Shown piece after piece: positions 1 to 8,719 of a stretch of 47,813 nucleotides of DNA. Below the pieces are notes generated by a model. The model ran no database searches, had not been told where the DNA came from, and saw only the letters and a list, made by a program, of their open reading frames with translations. Position 1 is the first letter of the stretch, and each line of letters opens with the position of its first letter. A program made the position numbers and the translations under genes. This DNA comes from Streptomyces lycii (GTDB lineage: Bacteria; Actinomycetota; Actinomycetes; Streptomycetales; Streptomycetaceae), in the NCBI RefSeq assembly GCF_009735685.1, contig NZ_WHPN01000036.1, forward strand, positions 1 through 47,813, read 5' to 3'.

Positions 1-68
1 GCAGGGGCGCGGCACCCGGCAGAGGCAGGGGCGCGGCTCCGGGCCGCGGCGGGGCGGGGGCGGATCCG

Positions 69-836
69 TCAGCGGCCGGTTGCGAAGACCTGGGTCCACC
101 AGGGGCCGCCGCTGTGCCGGACGCCGACACCCAGCTCCTCGAAGGAGCAGTTGAGGATGTTCGCCCGGTGGCCCTCACTGTTCATCCAGCTGTCCATGAC
201 GGCCCGCGCGTCCTGCTGGCCGACCGCTATGTTCTCGCCGACCGCGGACCAGGCGTAGCCCTCGCGCCCGACGCGGTCCGCGACGGTCGACCCGTCGGGG
301 CCGGTGTGCGAGAGCTCGCCGTCGGAGGCCATGGTCTCGCTGTACTTCTGGGCGGCGCGGTCCAGTGCCGCGCTGGCTTTGAGCGCCGGGCAACCGGCCT
401 GTGCGCGCTCCTCGTTGACCAGGCTCAGGATCTGCCCGGCCGTGGTCCGGTCCGCCGTGCCGCCGCCGGACCCGGACGACCGAAGCGTCGTCTTGCGGGG
501 GGCCGACGGGGCGGGAGCCTCGCGTTCCGGCGTCGCGGGCGCCTTCGACCGTGTCACCGGGGTTTCCGGGGCGCGGCTCTTCTTCTCGCGCGGTGTCGCG
601 GACGGGCTGCCGCCGGTCCGCGAGGGGGAGGGTGTGGGCGCCGTTTCCTCGGCCATGGGGGACGCCGAGGAAACGGCACCTTCCGCGGCGGTCCGGTGAT
701 CGGGATCCGCCGGTGACGTGCCCGTGTCGTCGAGGGCGAAGCCCGCTCCGACACCCGCCACAACAGTGAGCGCTCCGGCCGCCAACGCGATTTCGCGAAG
801 CGGCACGGAGCGCCGTCTGCCGTGGCGTGGACTCAT
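69..836 (-). CDS. secreted CAP-domain (SCP/PR1-like) protein
   Basis: A 255-residue protein. The N-terminus is basic (MSPRHGRRRS) and is followed by a hydrophobic stretch at about residues 14-35, a signal peptide or anchor. Next comes a Pro/Ser/Thr/Lys-rich linker of about 90 residues. The CAP domain fills about residues 130-254 and shows family signatures: NEERAQAGC, SHTGPDGST, VGENIAVG, SEGHRANILNC and ELGVGV. CAP proteins are extracellular; bacterial functions are mostly unknown, so no activity is assigned. I chose the ATG at 836 because GGAGG lies about 8 nt upstream and the signal segment begins there; a start 12 codons earlier has no better site. It stands alone, with a long upstream gap. 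The domain call is firm and the role is unknown. Confidence 0.93.
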   Translation of the reverse strand: MSPRHGRRRSVPLREIALAAGALTVVAGVGAGFALDDTGTSPADPDHRTAAEGAVSSASPMAEETAPTPSPSRTGGSPSATPREKKSRAPETPVTRSKAPATPEREAPAPSAPRKTTLRSSGSGGGTADRTTAGQILSLVNEERAQAGCPALKASAALDRAAQKYSETMASDGELSHTGPDGSTVADRVGREGYAWSAVGENIAVGQQDARAVMDSWMNSEGHRANILNCSFEELGVGVRHSGGPWWTQVFATGR

Positions 837-1285
837 GGTGGGGGCCTCCGGGCAGGTCGGCCGGCGGCACACCGGGTGCCGGCCATTGCGGAACTGGGAC
901 GTGCCGGTCCGACCGCGGAGTTGGACCGACCTCGCCGACGATAGGCCGCCCGGTCGAGTTCGATCACCGAAGAGGCGGGTTCTTCATGAACCCATAAGGA
1001 TCCGCTCAGACAGCGCTCGGAATCGGGCGCTGAGCAGAGTCGGAGAGTCACAGCGCGCTACCTGATCCCATCCGAATCCCCCTGCGGCGCCCCCTGGCCA
1101 TGCCCCTGCCCCCGCCCCCGTGCGCGCCGCGCCGCGCGTTGGTGTCCGCCTGCGCCTCCACCGCCACCGGCACGCCCGCGCCCACGACCGCTCCCGCGTT
1201 CGCGTCTCCGCCCGTGTCCGCCCCCGCCGCCCTCTCTCCTCCAGCGCCGGGGCCGTTCGCCCGTCGCCCGTCGCCCGTCGCCCGT
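837..1285. other. intergenic region, no gene seen
   Basis: This 449-bp gap separates the CAP gene from the downstream end of the acetyltransferase gene. It should hold the CAP promoter. A short inverted repeat, GGGTTC-ttcat-GAACCC, lies at 977-993 and could be an operator or weak hairpin. From about 1085 to 1280 the sequence is C-rich and low-complexity, with short repeats such as a run of cgcccgt units just before 1285. Open frames here look like composition artefacts. Confidence 0.5.
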
Positions 1286-1774
1286 TCAGAGTTTGCGGTG
1301 CATGATGTGCAGCCCGACGTAGCCCTTCTCCGGGTGCAGAAAGCCCTCCGGCAGGGTGCCCAGCACCTCGAAGCCGAGGGACCTCCAGAGCGCCACCGCC
1401 CTGGTGTTGGTCTCCACCACCGCGTTGAACTGCATTGCCCGGTAGCCCTCCGCCCGGGCCCACCGCAGTACGTACTCGCCGAGCGCCCGGCCCACGCCCC
1501 GTCCGCCGTGCTCGGGGGCGACCATGAAGCTGGCGCTCGCGATGTGCGAGGCGCCGCCCATGTGATTCGGGTTCATCTTGGCCGTGCCGAGCACCGCACC
1601 GGTCTCGTCCACGGCCACGACCGTGTGACCGGGCGCCCGGAGCATCCACATCTCGCGGGCGCGGTCCTCGTCCAGGTCGCGCGGATACGTGTATGTCTCT
1701 CCCGCCGCGACGATCTTCTGCTGGAACGGCCAGATCGCGGCCCAGTCGGCCGCCGTGACTTCCCTGATCTCCAT
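1286..1774 (-). CDS. GNAT family N-acetyltransferase
   Basis: A 162-residue single-domain acetyltransferase. The acetyl-CoA pyrophosphate-binding motif is visible as PEHGGRGVGRALGEYV (Q/RxxGxG/A type). The C-terminal part, NTRAVALWRSLGFEVLGTLPEGF, is typical of the phosphinothricin/RimI-like branch. The substrate is unknown. The frame is open 60 codons further upstream, but that part is encoded by the 13-bp tandem repeat and linker sequence; the protein fold begins at MEIREVTAADW, so I start at the ATG at 1774. No clear Shine-Dalgarno site precedes it. It lies 223 bp downstream of the flavoprotein gene on the same strand. Confidence 0.9.
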   Translation of the reverse strand: MEIREVTAADWAAIWPFQQKIVAAGETYTYPRDLDEDRAREMWMLRAPGHTVVAVDETGAVLGTAKMNPNHMGGASHIASASFMVAPEHGGRGVGRALGEYVLRWARAEGYRAMQFNAVVETNTRAVALWRSLGFEVLGTLPEGFLHPEKGYVGLHIMHRKL

Positions 1775-1870
1775 GCCGGCCAGCATCGCCGATGCCGGTC
1801 CCTGCTGACCAGTGGCTTTCGGTGCCGCGGGCGCCGCGGACGGCAGGGACGGACGCGGCCGGCCCGCTCG

Positions 1871-1932
1871 CCGGTACGGGCCACCGGTACGGGCCACCGG
1901 TACGGGCCACCGGTACGGGCCACCGGTACGGG
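1871..1932. repeat. 13-bp tandem repeat, five copies
   Basis: The unit CCGGTACGGG plus spacer CCA occurs at 1871, 1884, 1897, 1910 and 1923, exactly 13 bp apart. It lies between the NADH dehydrogenase stop and the acetyltransferase start, so it would be in the acetyltransferase leader. The core GTAC and its flanks (CCGGTACGG) are nearly palindromic, so it could bind a protein repeatedly or be a simple slippage expansion. Confidence 0.9.
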
Positions 1933-1997
1933 CCGCGGCGTGCCCGGCGGGCACGCCGGACAGCCGCGGGCACCCCGGGCCGTGCCCGGCGGGCCGG

Positions 1998-3308
1998 TCA
2001 GCCGCCGCTGCGGGCCGGGAGCTCGGGCGCCGTGTTCTCCAGCGGCACCGCGTCGGAGCGGACCAGGCCGAGCTGGACGGCCTGCTTGGGCAGCATCGCG
2101 TCCAGCAGCCAGTCGGCCCCGGTGCGCACCCGGTTCCCCGGCATCGACATCAGGTGGTACCCGCGGCTGACGGCCTTGGCGGCGAGCCCCGACAGCGGCA
2201 GTTGCAGCGGGTTGGCCGCCGCGCTGGCGCCGCCGAGATCCACGACGAAGCCCAGGTCGCGGTGGCGGTACGGAGCCCGCTCGCCACGGCCGTAGGAGGC
2301 CGCGATGTTGCGGGCGGCGGTCTTGCCCTGGCGCCAGGCGTGCTGGGCGGTCATCGGCGTGACCTCGCCCGGGTGGTTGAGGTCCGGGACGGCGGCGGCG
2401 TCCCCGCAGGCGAAGACCTCCGGGTGCCCCGGCACGTTCAGATACTCGTCGACACAGAGGCGCCCCTTGTCCACCGGCAGCCCCAGGTCCCCGACGAGCG
2501 GGTCCGGCCGCACCCCGACGCACCAGATCAGCGAGCGGGTCGCGACGAAGTCTCCGCTGGTGAGGTGCACGCCCTCCTTGGTCGCCTCGTCCACGGACGT
2601 GCCCATGCGGACATCGACGCCCCGGTCGGTGAGCACCCGTTCCGTGGTCCGGGCCATGTGCTCGGGCAGTCCGGGCAGCACCCGCGGGGCCACGTCGAGC
2701 AGCAGCCAGCGCGGCGGCTCCCGGTCCCGCAGCGAACCGTGCTTGCGGGCGAGCGCGTCGGTGAACAGCTTGCCGTGCGCGGCGACCTCACTGCCGGTGT
2801 AACCGGCGCCGACGACCACGAAGGTGCAGCGGGCCTCGCGTTCGGCCGGGTCGTCGCTCGCGTCGGCCAGTTCGATCTGACGGGTCATGTGGTCGCGCAG
2901 GTAGAGCGCCTCGGGCATGCCGCGGAAGCCGTGGGCGTGCTCGGTGACGCCGGGGATCGGCAGCAGCTTGTTGACGCTGCCCGCGGCGAGGACCAGACGG
3001 TCGTAGGACAGCTCGCGGTGGTTGCCCTCGGGGTCGGTCAGGCCGATCCTGCGGCCGTCCAGGTCGACGTGCTCCGCCTGGCCGAGCACCAGCCGCACGC
3101 CGGGCAGGGTGCCGGTGAGCGACACCGAGATCCGGCGGGGCTCGAGGGTCCCGGTCGCGACCTCCGGGAGCAGCGGCACGTACAGGAAGTAGTCGTGCGG
3201 GTTCACGAGCACGATCTCCGCGGCGCCCTTGGCGATCCGGGACAGCGTGCGGGCGGTCTGGTAACCGGCGAACCCGGCTCCGACGATCACGATGCGCGGT
3301 CGGCTCAT
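1998..3308 (-). CDS. ndh: type II NADH dehydrogenase-like FAD/NAD(P) oxidoreductase
   Basis: A 436-residue flavoprotein of the pyridine nucleotide-disulfide/NDH-2 family. The FAD-binding GxGxxG motif is at the N-terminus (IVIVGAGFAGYQTA). A second Rossmann motif for NAD(P)H is near residue 165 (FVVVGAGYTGSEVA). A late FAD motif is present (VFACGDAAAVPD). NDH-2 enzymes oxidise NADH and reduce quinone at the inner membrane face without pumping protons. The length fits, and the C-terminal third carries an amphipathic/hydrophobic segment as in membrane-associated NDH-2. The ATG at 3308 has an AAGGAG about 12 nt upstream. NDH-2-like is the best call; a related ferredoxin- or sulfide-type reductase is not excluded. 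Confidence 0.88.
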   Translation of the reverse strand: MSRPRIVIVGAGFAGYQTARTLSRIAKGAAEIVLVNPHDYFLYVPLLPEVATGTLEPRRISVSLTGTLPGVRLVLGQAEHVDLDGRRIGLTDPEGNHRELSYDRLVLAAGSVNKLLPIPGVTEHAHGFRGMPEALYLRDHMTRQIELADASDDPAEREARCTFVVVGAGYTGSEVAAHGKLFTDALARKHGSLRDREPPRWLLLDVAPRVLPGLPEHMARTTERVLTDRGVDVRMGTSVDEATKEGVHLTSGDFVATRSLIWCVGVRPDPLVGDLGLPVDKGRLCVDEYLNVPGHPEVFACGDAAAVPDLNHPGEVTPMTAQHAWRQGKTAARNIAASYGRGERAPYRHRDLGFVVDLGGASAAANPLQLPLSGLAAKAVSRGYHLMSMPGNRVRTGADWLLDAMLPKQAVQLGLVRSDAVPLENTAPELPARSGG

Positions 3309-3429
3309 GGTTCCCGTTCGCTCCTTGGTCGGTGGCTCGGTCGCAGTCAGCCGGGTGCCCCGGACCGCCGGGCCGAATCATGTTCCGGCCCGGCGCCCGC
3401 CCCGGCCGCGCCGGTGTGTTCCCCGGCGG

Positions 3430-3873
3430 TCAGCGGTTCCGGGGGCCGCGTTCCCGTCTCCTCCGCCGCAGGACCACCGCGAGGTCGAGAGCCGACAGCA
3501 GCGCCAGTGCCGCGCAGAGCGCCGCGACCACGGCAAGCGAACCCGCACTGGGCGCGCCGGCGGGATCCGCCGAGGCGGACCAGACGGCGAACAGCACCGC
3601 GCCGGCCACGAACACCGGCGTGTAGACGACGGCCAGCAGCAGCCGCAGCCCGAGCGCGCTGCGCGCGGTGACGGGTTCGTCCCCGGTCCGCTCCCAGCGG
3701 CGCCCCACGACACCGGAACGGGACCTCGGGACCGGGCCGCCGGGCTCCTCACCGTCCGCGGGGCGGTCGTGCCGGGAGCCGTCCGCGGGGCGGTCGCTCC
3801 CGAAGCGGTCGTCCGCGGGCCGGTCCCGGGGATCCCGGGGGTCCCGCGGCTCCTTCGGGTCCATCGGGTCCAT
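3430..3873 (-). CDS. DUF6343-like small membrane protein
   Basis: A 147-residue protein. The N-terminal half is charged and repetitive, built from DPMDPKEPRDPRD-like and DRPAD/GSDRPAD units. The conserved part begins with GDEPVTARSALGLRL, followed by two hydrophobic helices (about residues 75-97 and 108-128) and an Arg-rich tail. From memory this resembles the Streptomyces DUF6343 family, whose function is unknown. I take the ATG at 3873 because GAGGAGGAG lies just upstream; the frame stays open further upstream without a better site. It lies between the flavoprotein and DUF2267 genes on the same strand. Confidence 0.75.
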   Translation of the reverse strand: MDPMDPKEPRDPRDPRDRPADDRFGSDRPADGSRHDRPADGEEPGGPVPRSRSGVVGRRWERTGDEPVTARSALGLRLLLAVVYTPVFVAGAVLFAVWSASADPAGAPSAGSLAVVAALCAALALLSALDLAVVLRRRRRERGPRNR

Positions 3874-4008
3874 CTGTCTCCTCCTCGTCCCCGCCGGCCC
3901 CCGCTTCCCCTGGTCTCCCGCCTTGCCCGGTGCGCCCGCCGGCTCTCCGGGGGCCTCACCTGTCGCCGGGCACGGTCGCCGGGCACGGTCGCCGGGCACG
4001 CCCGCCGG

Positions 4009-4452
4009 TCAGGCCCCGGGGCCGCCCGCGGCCCGTGACTCCGGGAGCAGCCCGCCGATGTCCCGCGGCAGGACGGTGCTGAGCTTGTGCATGAGTTCCG
4101 GGCTGACGGCGGCATCCAGCACCTCCAGTACGGCCGCCGCCTCCCGCAGCGCGGTCTCCTCCGTGGTGCCGGTGCGCCAGGCGATCCGGCCCGCGAAGGT
4201 CGTCAGGTCGAACCGCTCACCGTGGTCCCGGCTGTGCGCCCGCAGCTCGGGGGAGGCCTCGTGGGCGGCGGTCACCCGTTCCACGGATTCCGCCGCGCCC
4301 TCCGGCAGCTGCGCCGCCAGGTGGTCGGCGAGTCCGTCCGGCAGGCGTTCGGCGAGCGTCTCCAGCGTGCCGCGCAGAGCCCGTTCGGCCGACTGCCGGT
4401 CCGGCAACTGGGCCTGGGCCTGCACCTGGCCGGTGAGATGTTCGTAGCGCAT
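4009..4452 (-). CDS. DUF2267 domain protein
   Basis: A 147-residue protein that is all-helical by composition. It starts MRYEHLTGQVQ and carries the DUF2267 pattern: a first helical repeat ending in LPDGLADHLAAQLP, then a second ending in LMHKLSTVLPRDIGGLLPE. Each repeat predicts DNA- or protein-facing helices, but no activity is known for this family. The ATG at 4452 lies about 11 nt after GGAGG; a GTG three codons earlier (4461) is possible but sits too close to that site. It is followed on the same strand by the DUF6343-like gene. Confidence 0.82.
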   Translation of the reverse strand: MRYEHLTGQVQAQAQLPDRQSAERALRGTLETLAERLPDGLADHLAAQLPEGAAESVERVTAAHEASPELRAHSRDHGERFDLTTFAGRIAWRTGTTEETALREAAAVLEVLDAAVSPELMHKLSTVLPRDIGGLLPESRAAGGPGA

Positions 4453-4536
4453 GGTGAGCACCGCCTCCGTGGTCGTTTGCGTCGGCTCGCTTCCCGGGTG
4501 ACCCCGCCGGGCCGTTCCGTAACGTGGTGGGGCGGT

Positions 4537-5727
4537 TCAGCCCACGTAGCGCCGCGCCGTCGAACGCCGCTGGGCCCGCTCCAGCAGCCGGAGCCGGGCC
4601 TCGACCTCCCGCGGTACGACGCTGCGCTCCCGCAGCACCCACGGCAGCCCGGCCAGCGCCAGCCGGAAGGCGCGCAGCGACGCCCGGTCCCGGGGCACCG
4701 TGCGGGCCAGGTACGCGGTGCGGCGGAGCGCGGCCGGCCAGGGGCGGCGCAGCCAGCCGAACCAGAGGGTGTTGCGGAGCCCGTTGGTGCGCCGCCCGGT
4801 CGCGTCGCGCGCGACGGACGGGGCGTGGTGGACGGCCGCGCCCTCGGCGTACACCAGCCACCAGCCGCGGACGGCGAGGTCCGTGGCGAGCAGTTCCTCC
4901 TCACCGCCCAGCCAGAGCCTCGGCGAGAAGCCGCCGACGGCCCGGAAGGCGTCGGTCCGCAGGGTGGTCGCGGCGGCCAGGAACGAGCCCAGCGCCGGGC
5001 CCGGCAGCCAGTCCGGGCCGCGGACGGGCGAGTCGCGCAGCTCCCCGACGATCGGGTCCTCGGTGCCGGCGGGCTCGACGACGATCCGGGCCGTCACACC
5101 GGCGAGCCCGGGGTGGCGGTCGAGCAGATCCGCGCAGGCCGCCAGGGAGCCCGGCGCCCACCAGGAGTCGTCGTCACAGAAGGCCACGTACGGGGTGCGG
5201 ACCTGCCGTACGGCCAGGTTGCGTCCCACGGCACCGAGGTTGCGGCCCGGCCGCAGCAGCCGGGTGCGGGGGTGGCGGGCGGCGACGGCCCCGGCCGTAC
5301 CGTCGGAGGAACCGTTGTCGACGACGACGACCTCGGGGTCCTCGGGCAGTTCGGCGAGCCGGTCGAGGGTGTGCAGCAGTTCCTCCCGCCGGTTCCGGGT
5401 GATCACGACAACGGTCGTCCGGCCGTCGTGCCCGGCCCGGTGCGCCGCGGCCTCCGCGGCGGGGCCGGTGCTCGCCCCGGCTCCCGTCCTCCCGGCCGGT
5501 CCGCCCGCCGCCGCGGGCCCGGGCGACCGCCGAGGCTGTCCCCGCCGCCCTCCCCGTTCCTGCTTCTTCTCCTGCTGTTCCTGCTGACGCCCGTGCTCCT
5601 GCTGCTCCTGCTGCCGCTCGTGCTCGTGCGGCTGCCGTTCCTGCTCGTGCGGCTGCCGTTCCTGCCCGTGCTCCTGCTGTCGCGTCCGCTCCCGCTCCCG
5701 TGCGGCGTCCGTCGGGCGCCCGTTCAC
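4537..5727 (-). CDS. family 2 glycosyltransferase with a Gln/Glu/His-rich N-terminal extension
   Basis: A 396-residue GT2 protein. The GT-A fold starts near residue 102 with TTVVVITRNRREEL, then VVVVDNGSSDGT, and the metal/nucleotide-sugar motif DDDSWW (DxD). GGEEELLATDLA is the later acceptor-side motif. No membrane helices are seen, so it acts in the cytoplasm or at the membrane face. The first ~90 residues are unusual: short repeats of the type QERQPHE and QQEQQEHGR, encoded by a repetitive DNA tract at about 5560-5700. The GTG at 5727 overlaps the stop of the upstream glycosyltransferase (GTGA), with GGGGGA just upstream, so the pair is translationally coupled. The acceptor and sugar are unknown. 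Confidence 0.9.
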   Translation of the reverse strand: MNGRPTDAARERERTRQQEHGQERQPHEQERQPHEHERQQEQQEHGRQQEQQEKKQERGGRRGQPRRSPGPAAAGGPAGRTGAGASTGPAAEAAAHRAGHDGRTTVVVITRNRREELLHTLDRLAELPEDPEVVVVDNGSSDGTAGAVAARHPRTRLLRPGRNLGAVGRNLAVRQVRTPYVAFCDDDSWWAPGSLAACADLLDRHPGLAGVTARIVVEPAGTEDPIVGELRDSPVRGPDWLPGPALGSFLAAATTLRTDAFRAVGGFSPRLWLGGEEELLATDLAVRGWWLVYAEGAAVHHAPSVARDATGRRTNGLRNTLWFGWLRRPWPAALRRTAYLARTVPRDRASLRAFRLALAGLPWVLRERSVVPREVEARLRLLERAQRRSTARRYVG

Positions 5728-6647
5728 GCCGTCCCCCGCGCTTCCAGCCGCCGGACGGCTCCCTCGACATGCGCCGGCAGCGGTTCGCGGCAGCGCAGCG
5801 CGGCGGGCAGCCGGGCGACGGCGCCGCCCAGCGCCTGCCGAGCGGTGGCGTCGGTGCGGGCGGCGGCGGCCAGTGCGGCCGTCCGCCGCAGGGCGGTCGG
5901 CAGCGGGCGGCGCAGCCATGCCGTCAGCAGTTCGTTGCGCAGCACGCGGGCCGCGCGCCGGGTGCGCGGCCCGGGGGCGGGGTGGTGGTGCGCGACGACT
6001 TCCGGGCAGTAGGCCACGCCCCAGCCGCGCGCGGCCAGATCGTAGGCGAGCAGGGTCTCCTCGCCGCCGAAGAAGAGCACCGGGTGGTAGCCGCCGGCGT
6101 CGAGATACGCCCGCCGCCGGGCCACGGCCGCGCAGCCGAGATAACCGAGGACGTCCGGACCGGGCAGGTCGCGGGCGCGTCCCACGGGGGAGTCCGCGAG
6201 GGCGGCGTTGAGGGGATCAGACCGGTTCCGCGGGCCGACGAGGGTGCGGGCGGCGAGCAGCCCGAGCCGCGGGTGGTCCTCCAGGATCCGCACCGCGTGC
6301 GCGAGGGCGCCCGGCTGCCACCAGGAGTCGTCGTCGCTGAAGGCGATGTACGGGGTGTCCATGGCGCGGACCCCCTCGTTGCGGGCGAGGGCGCCGCGGT
6401 TGGCCGGCAGCGCGAGGAGCCGGACCTCCGGGAAGCGTTCGGCGACCATGCTCCGGGTGTGATCGCTGGAGGCGTTGTCCACGACCAGGACGGGCGGCCG
6501 TTCCGGCAGCTCCAGCAGGTGGCGCAGGGTCACCGCCAGCGACTCGGCGCGGTCGCGGGTCGCGATGACCACGCCCACGGAGCCGGGCACGGGTGCCTCG
6601 CGCGGCGGCCCGGCCGTCTTCGCCTCGTCTCCCGTCGCGGACGTCAT
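5724..6647 (-). CDS. family 2 glycosyltransferase
   Basis: A 307-residue GT2 enzyme paralogous to its downstream neighbour. It has GVVIATRDRAESL at the start of the GT-A fold, VLVVDNASSDHT, the DxD-type motif FSDDDSWWQPGAL and GGEETLLAYDLAARGW. The two proteins align from end to end apart from the repeat-rich extension of the second, so a tandem duplication is likely. No transmembrane segment is visible. The ATG at 6647 has GGGGAGG about 9 nt upstream. Both probably build or decorate one cell-surface glycan or glycosylated metabolite; no other sugar genes flank them in this window. Confidence 0.92.
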   Translation of the reverse strand: MTSATGDEAKTAGPPREAPVPGSVGVVIATRDRAESLAVTLRHLLELPERPPVLVVDNASSDHTRSMVAERFPEVRLLALPANRGALARNEGVRAMDTPYIAFSDDDSWWQPGALAHAVRILEDHPRLGLLAARTLVGPRNRSDPLNAALADSPVGRARDLPGPDVLGYLGCAAVARRRAYLDAGGYHPVLFFGGEETLLAYDLAARGWGVAYCPEVVAHHHPAPGPRTRRAARVLRNELLTAWLRRPLPTALRRTAALAAAARTDATARQALGGAVARLPAALRCREPLPAHVEGAVRRLEARGTA

Positions 6648-6868
6648 GGGTGACGGCCTCCCCTCTGCCGGGCCGGTCGCGTGTGCGCGGCCGGCGGTTT
6701 CGCGTCTGCCTGCTCCTGCTGGCTGCTCCTGCCGACTGCTGTCAGGTGTCAGGTGTCAGCTGGCCCTCTGCTGTCTGCCCCACTCCGGTAGCCCGTGGTC
6801 GTTGCGTCAAACCGGCCGAGCCTCACCCCGCGAGGTGTGAGACGCCGATCCCTGCGCACTCGGTCACC

Positions 6869-7120
6869 ATGAACACCTCCCACCACAGCCCACCGGACCC
6901 CGATCCGGCCCCCCGCCGCGCCTCCGGCCCGGGGCCGGGTGGCGGCGTACCGCCCGGGGAGACTCCACCCGGAGAGAGCAGCATGTCCGAGGCCGGGCCG
7001 CGGGAGACCCACAACCCCACGAAGGGCTGGGCGAAGGGTCCGCTGATCGCGATCTGGCTGGTCGTGGCGCTGTTCGCGGTGTTCCTGCTGGCCATGGCCG
7101 TGTCGCTGTGGACCTCCTGA
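6869..7120 (+). CDS. DUF6480-like small membrane protein
   Basis: An 83-residue protein. The N-terminal half is Pro/Gly-rich and includes GPGPGGGVPPGETPP, followed by HNPTKGWAKGP and one C-terminal transmembrane helix (about residues 58-80). This layout matches, from memory, the Streptomyces DUF6480 family of unknown function. Two starts are possible. The ATG at 6869 includes the conserved Gly/Pro motif but has no close Shine-Dalgarno site. The ATG at 6983 has GGAGAGAG in good position but would remove that motif. I prefer 6869. It is divergent from the glycosyltransferases. Confidence 0.72.
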   Translation: MNTSHHSPPDPDPAPRRASGPGPGGGVPPGETPPGESSMSEAGPRETHNPTKGWAKGPLIAIWLVVALFAVFLLAMAVSLWTS

Positions 7121-7531
7121 GGGCCGTGTCGGACTTCCTGAGGGCCGTGCCGCCGCGGACCTGAGCGCGCCGCGACGCACCGGTACGCCATGCCGGAGTG
7201 CTCTCACGGCTCCGGTATGCGGGCGTGCGCTCGCTCGGGTACGCCGTGCCGCATGCCGGCGCGCCCGTGCGCTTGGCCTCTCCACGTGCGCTTGGCCTCT
7301 CGCGCGCCCGGCTCCCGGTCGGACGCCGCGCCACGCGCCCGCCCGGTTCCCGGGCCGCGCGCTCCGTCCAGCCCCTCGCCCGGAGCCCTCGCGCCCCGAG
7401 CCGGACCTGTCACGCAACGCCCCGAGCCGGACCGTCACGCCCCGAGCCGGCCGACGTGTGCGCCCCGCACCTACGCGCCCGCACCCGTGCCGGTGCCCGC
7501 CCCCGCACCTGTGCCCGTGCCCGTGCCCGCT
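7121..7531. other. intergenic region, no gene seen
   Basis: A 411-bp gap between two convergent genes. The sequence is very GC-rich and contains short repeats, for example a duplicated cgccccgagccgg and a gtgcccgtgcccg run near 7500. I see no convincing coding sequence. Termination signals for both neighbours are expected here, but none stands out. Confidence 0.45.
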
Positions 7532-8626
7532 CTAGCCGCGGCTTCCCACCCCCGTTCTCAGTTCCTCCACCCGGCCCCCGGGCAGCCGGGCGGCCAGCGG
7601 GGCAGTGGACATCCCCGCGCCCTCCCGGAGCCCGCTGACGAAGGCGCCCAGCGCCTCCTCCGCGGAGTACCGGGGCCGCCAGCCCAGCTCCCGTTCCGCC
7701 CGCCCGGTGTCCATCAGCGGCAGCCGCAGCACCGCGTCGAACAGCTGGGGCGCGGCGGGCACCAGGCGCAGGTGCCAGGCGGCGGCGACCGCCGCGCGCA
7801 CCGGCCGCAGCGGCAGCCGCACCACCCGCGCGTCCCACATCCGGGCGAGCAGCCGGGGATCGACGGGCGGGCCCGCCGCGAGGTTGTACGCGCCCCGGGC
7901 GCCCGGGGTCGTCACGGCCAGCCGGTAGGCCTCCGCCGCGTCGTCCGTGTGCAGCACCTGGAACCGGAGTCCGGGCAGGTCGGGGACGACGGGCAGCCGC
8001 TCGGGGCGGGGCAGGCGCTGCGGGAGCAGCGGACCGGCGAAGAGCCGGCGCTGTTCGGTGGCGGCCTCGCGCTTGAACAGGAAGCCCGGGCGCATCCGGA
8101 CCACCCGGATCCCGGGACGGGCCCGCTCGAAGCCGTCGAGGGCCCGTTCGAGGTACGACTTCTCGCGGCAGTAGGCGGCCTCCGCCCAGCCGTGGGTCGG
8201 CCAGGACTCGTCGACGGGGCGGTCCTTGGGCCCGGGCGAGTAGGCGCCGACGGAGGACGCGTACACGAGCACCGGCACCTCCGCCGCGGCCACCGCGTCG
8301 AACACCCGCAGGCCGCCGAGGACATTCGTGCGCCAGGTGGTCCCGGGGTCGTGCGTGGGCTGGAACAGCCAGGCGAGGTGGATCACGGCGTCCGCGCCCC
8401 GGAAGTGCCGGGTCAGGTCCCCGAGCGAGGCCTCCGTGCCGATGTCCGTGGCGGCCCAGGTGGTCCGCTCCGGCTGCCAGCGGGGAATCCTGCGGGCCAG
8501 GCCGAGGACGGAGCCGACTGCCGGGTCCTCGCTGAGGGCCTGTACGACGCTGGTGCCGACGTTGCCCGTCGCCCCGACGACCACGACCCTCAGCCCGCCC
8601 TCGCCGCTCCTGGTTGCGCTGCTCAT
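7532..8626 (-). CDS. NAD(P)-dependent epimerase/dehydratase (extended SDR)
   Basis: A 364-residue extended short-chain dehydrogenase. The N-terminal nucleotide-binding motif is VVVVGATGNVGTSV (GxxGxxG). The middle shows VIHLAWLFQP, then VYASSVGAYSPG with the catalytic Ser, and the active-site YCREK (YxxxK). The C-terminal WRPRYSAEEAL is typical of nucleotide-sugar epimerases and related enzymes. The substrate cannot be read from the sequence. The ATG at 8626 has AAGGAG about 8 nt upstream; an in-frame start 17 codons earlier is less likely. It follows the transketolase gene on the same strand after a 93-bp gap and may be cotranscribed with it. Confidence 0.9.
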   Translation of the reverse strand: MSSATRSGEGGLRVVVVGATGNVGTSVVQALSEDPAVGSVLGLARRIPRWQPERTTWAATDIGTEASLGDLTRHFRGADAVIHLAWLFQPTHDPGTTWRTNVLGGLRVFDAVAAAEVPVLVYASSVGAYSPGPKDRPVDESWPTHGWAEAAYCREKSYLERALDGFERARPGIRVVRMRPGFLFKREAATEQRRLFAGPLLPQRLPRPERLPVVPDLPGLRFQVLHTDDAAEAYRLAVTTPGARGAYNLAAGPPVDPRLLARMWDARVVRLPLRPVRAAVAAAWHLRLVPAAPQLFDAVLRLPLMDTGRAERELGWRPRYSAEEALGAFVSGLREGAGMSTAPLAARLPGGRVEELRTGVGSRG

Positions 8627-8719
8627 CCGCGTTGCTCCTTCCGGCCGTCTCGTCGCGCCGTTCACAGGCACGGGCACGGCCCCGGCCGCGCGCGGCCGTG
8701 CTGCCGTCCCGGTGCCGTC

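Noticed and set aside
1..68. Possible gene end at the left window edge
   Set aside because: Only GC-rich repeats (gcaggggcgcggc twice); no coding signal can be judged from 68 bases.
6738..6760. Three short TGTCAGG/TGTCAGC repeats before the DUF6480-like gene
   Set aside because: Too short to separate from chance in this low-complexity stretch.
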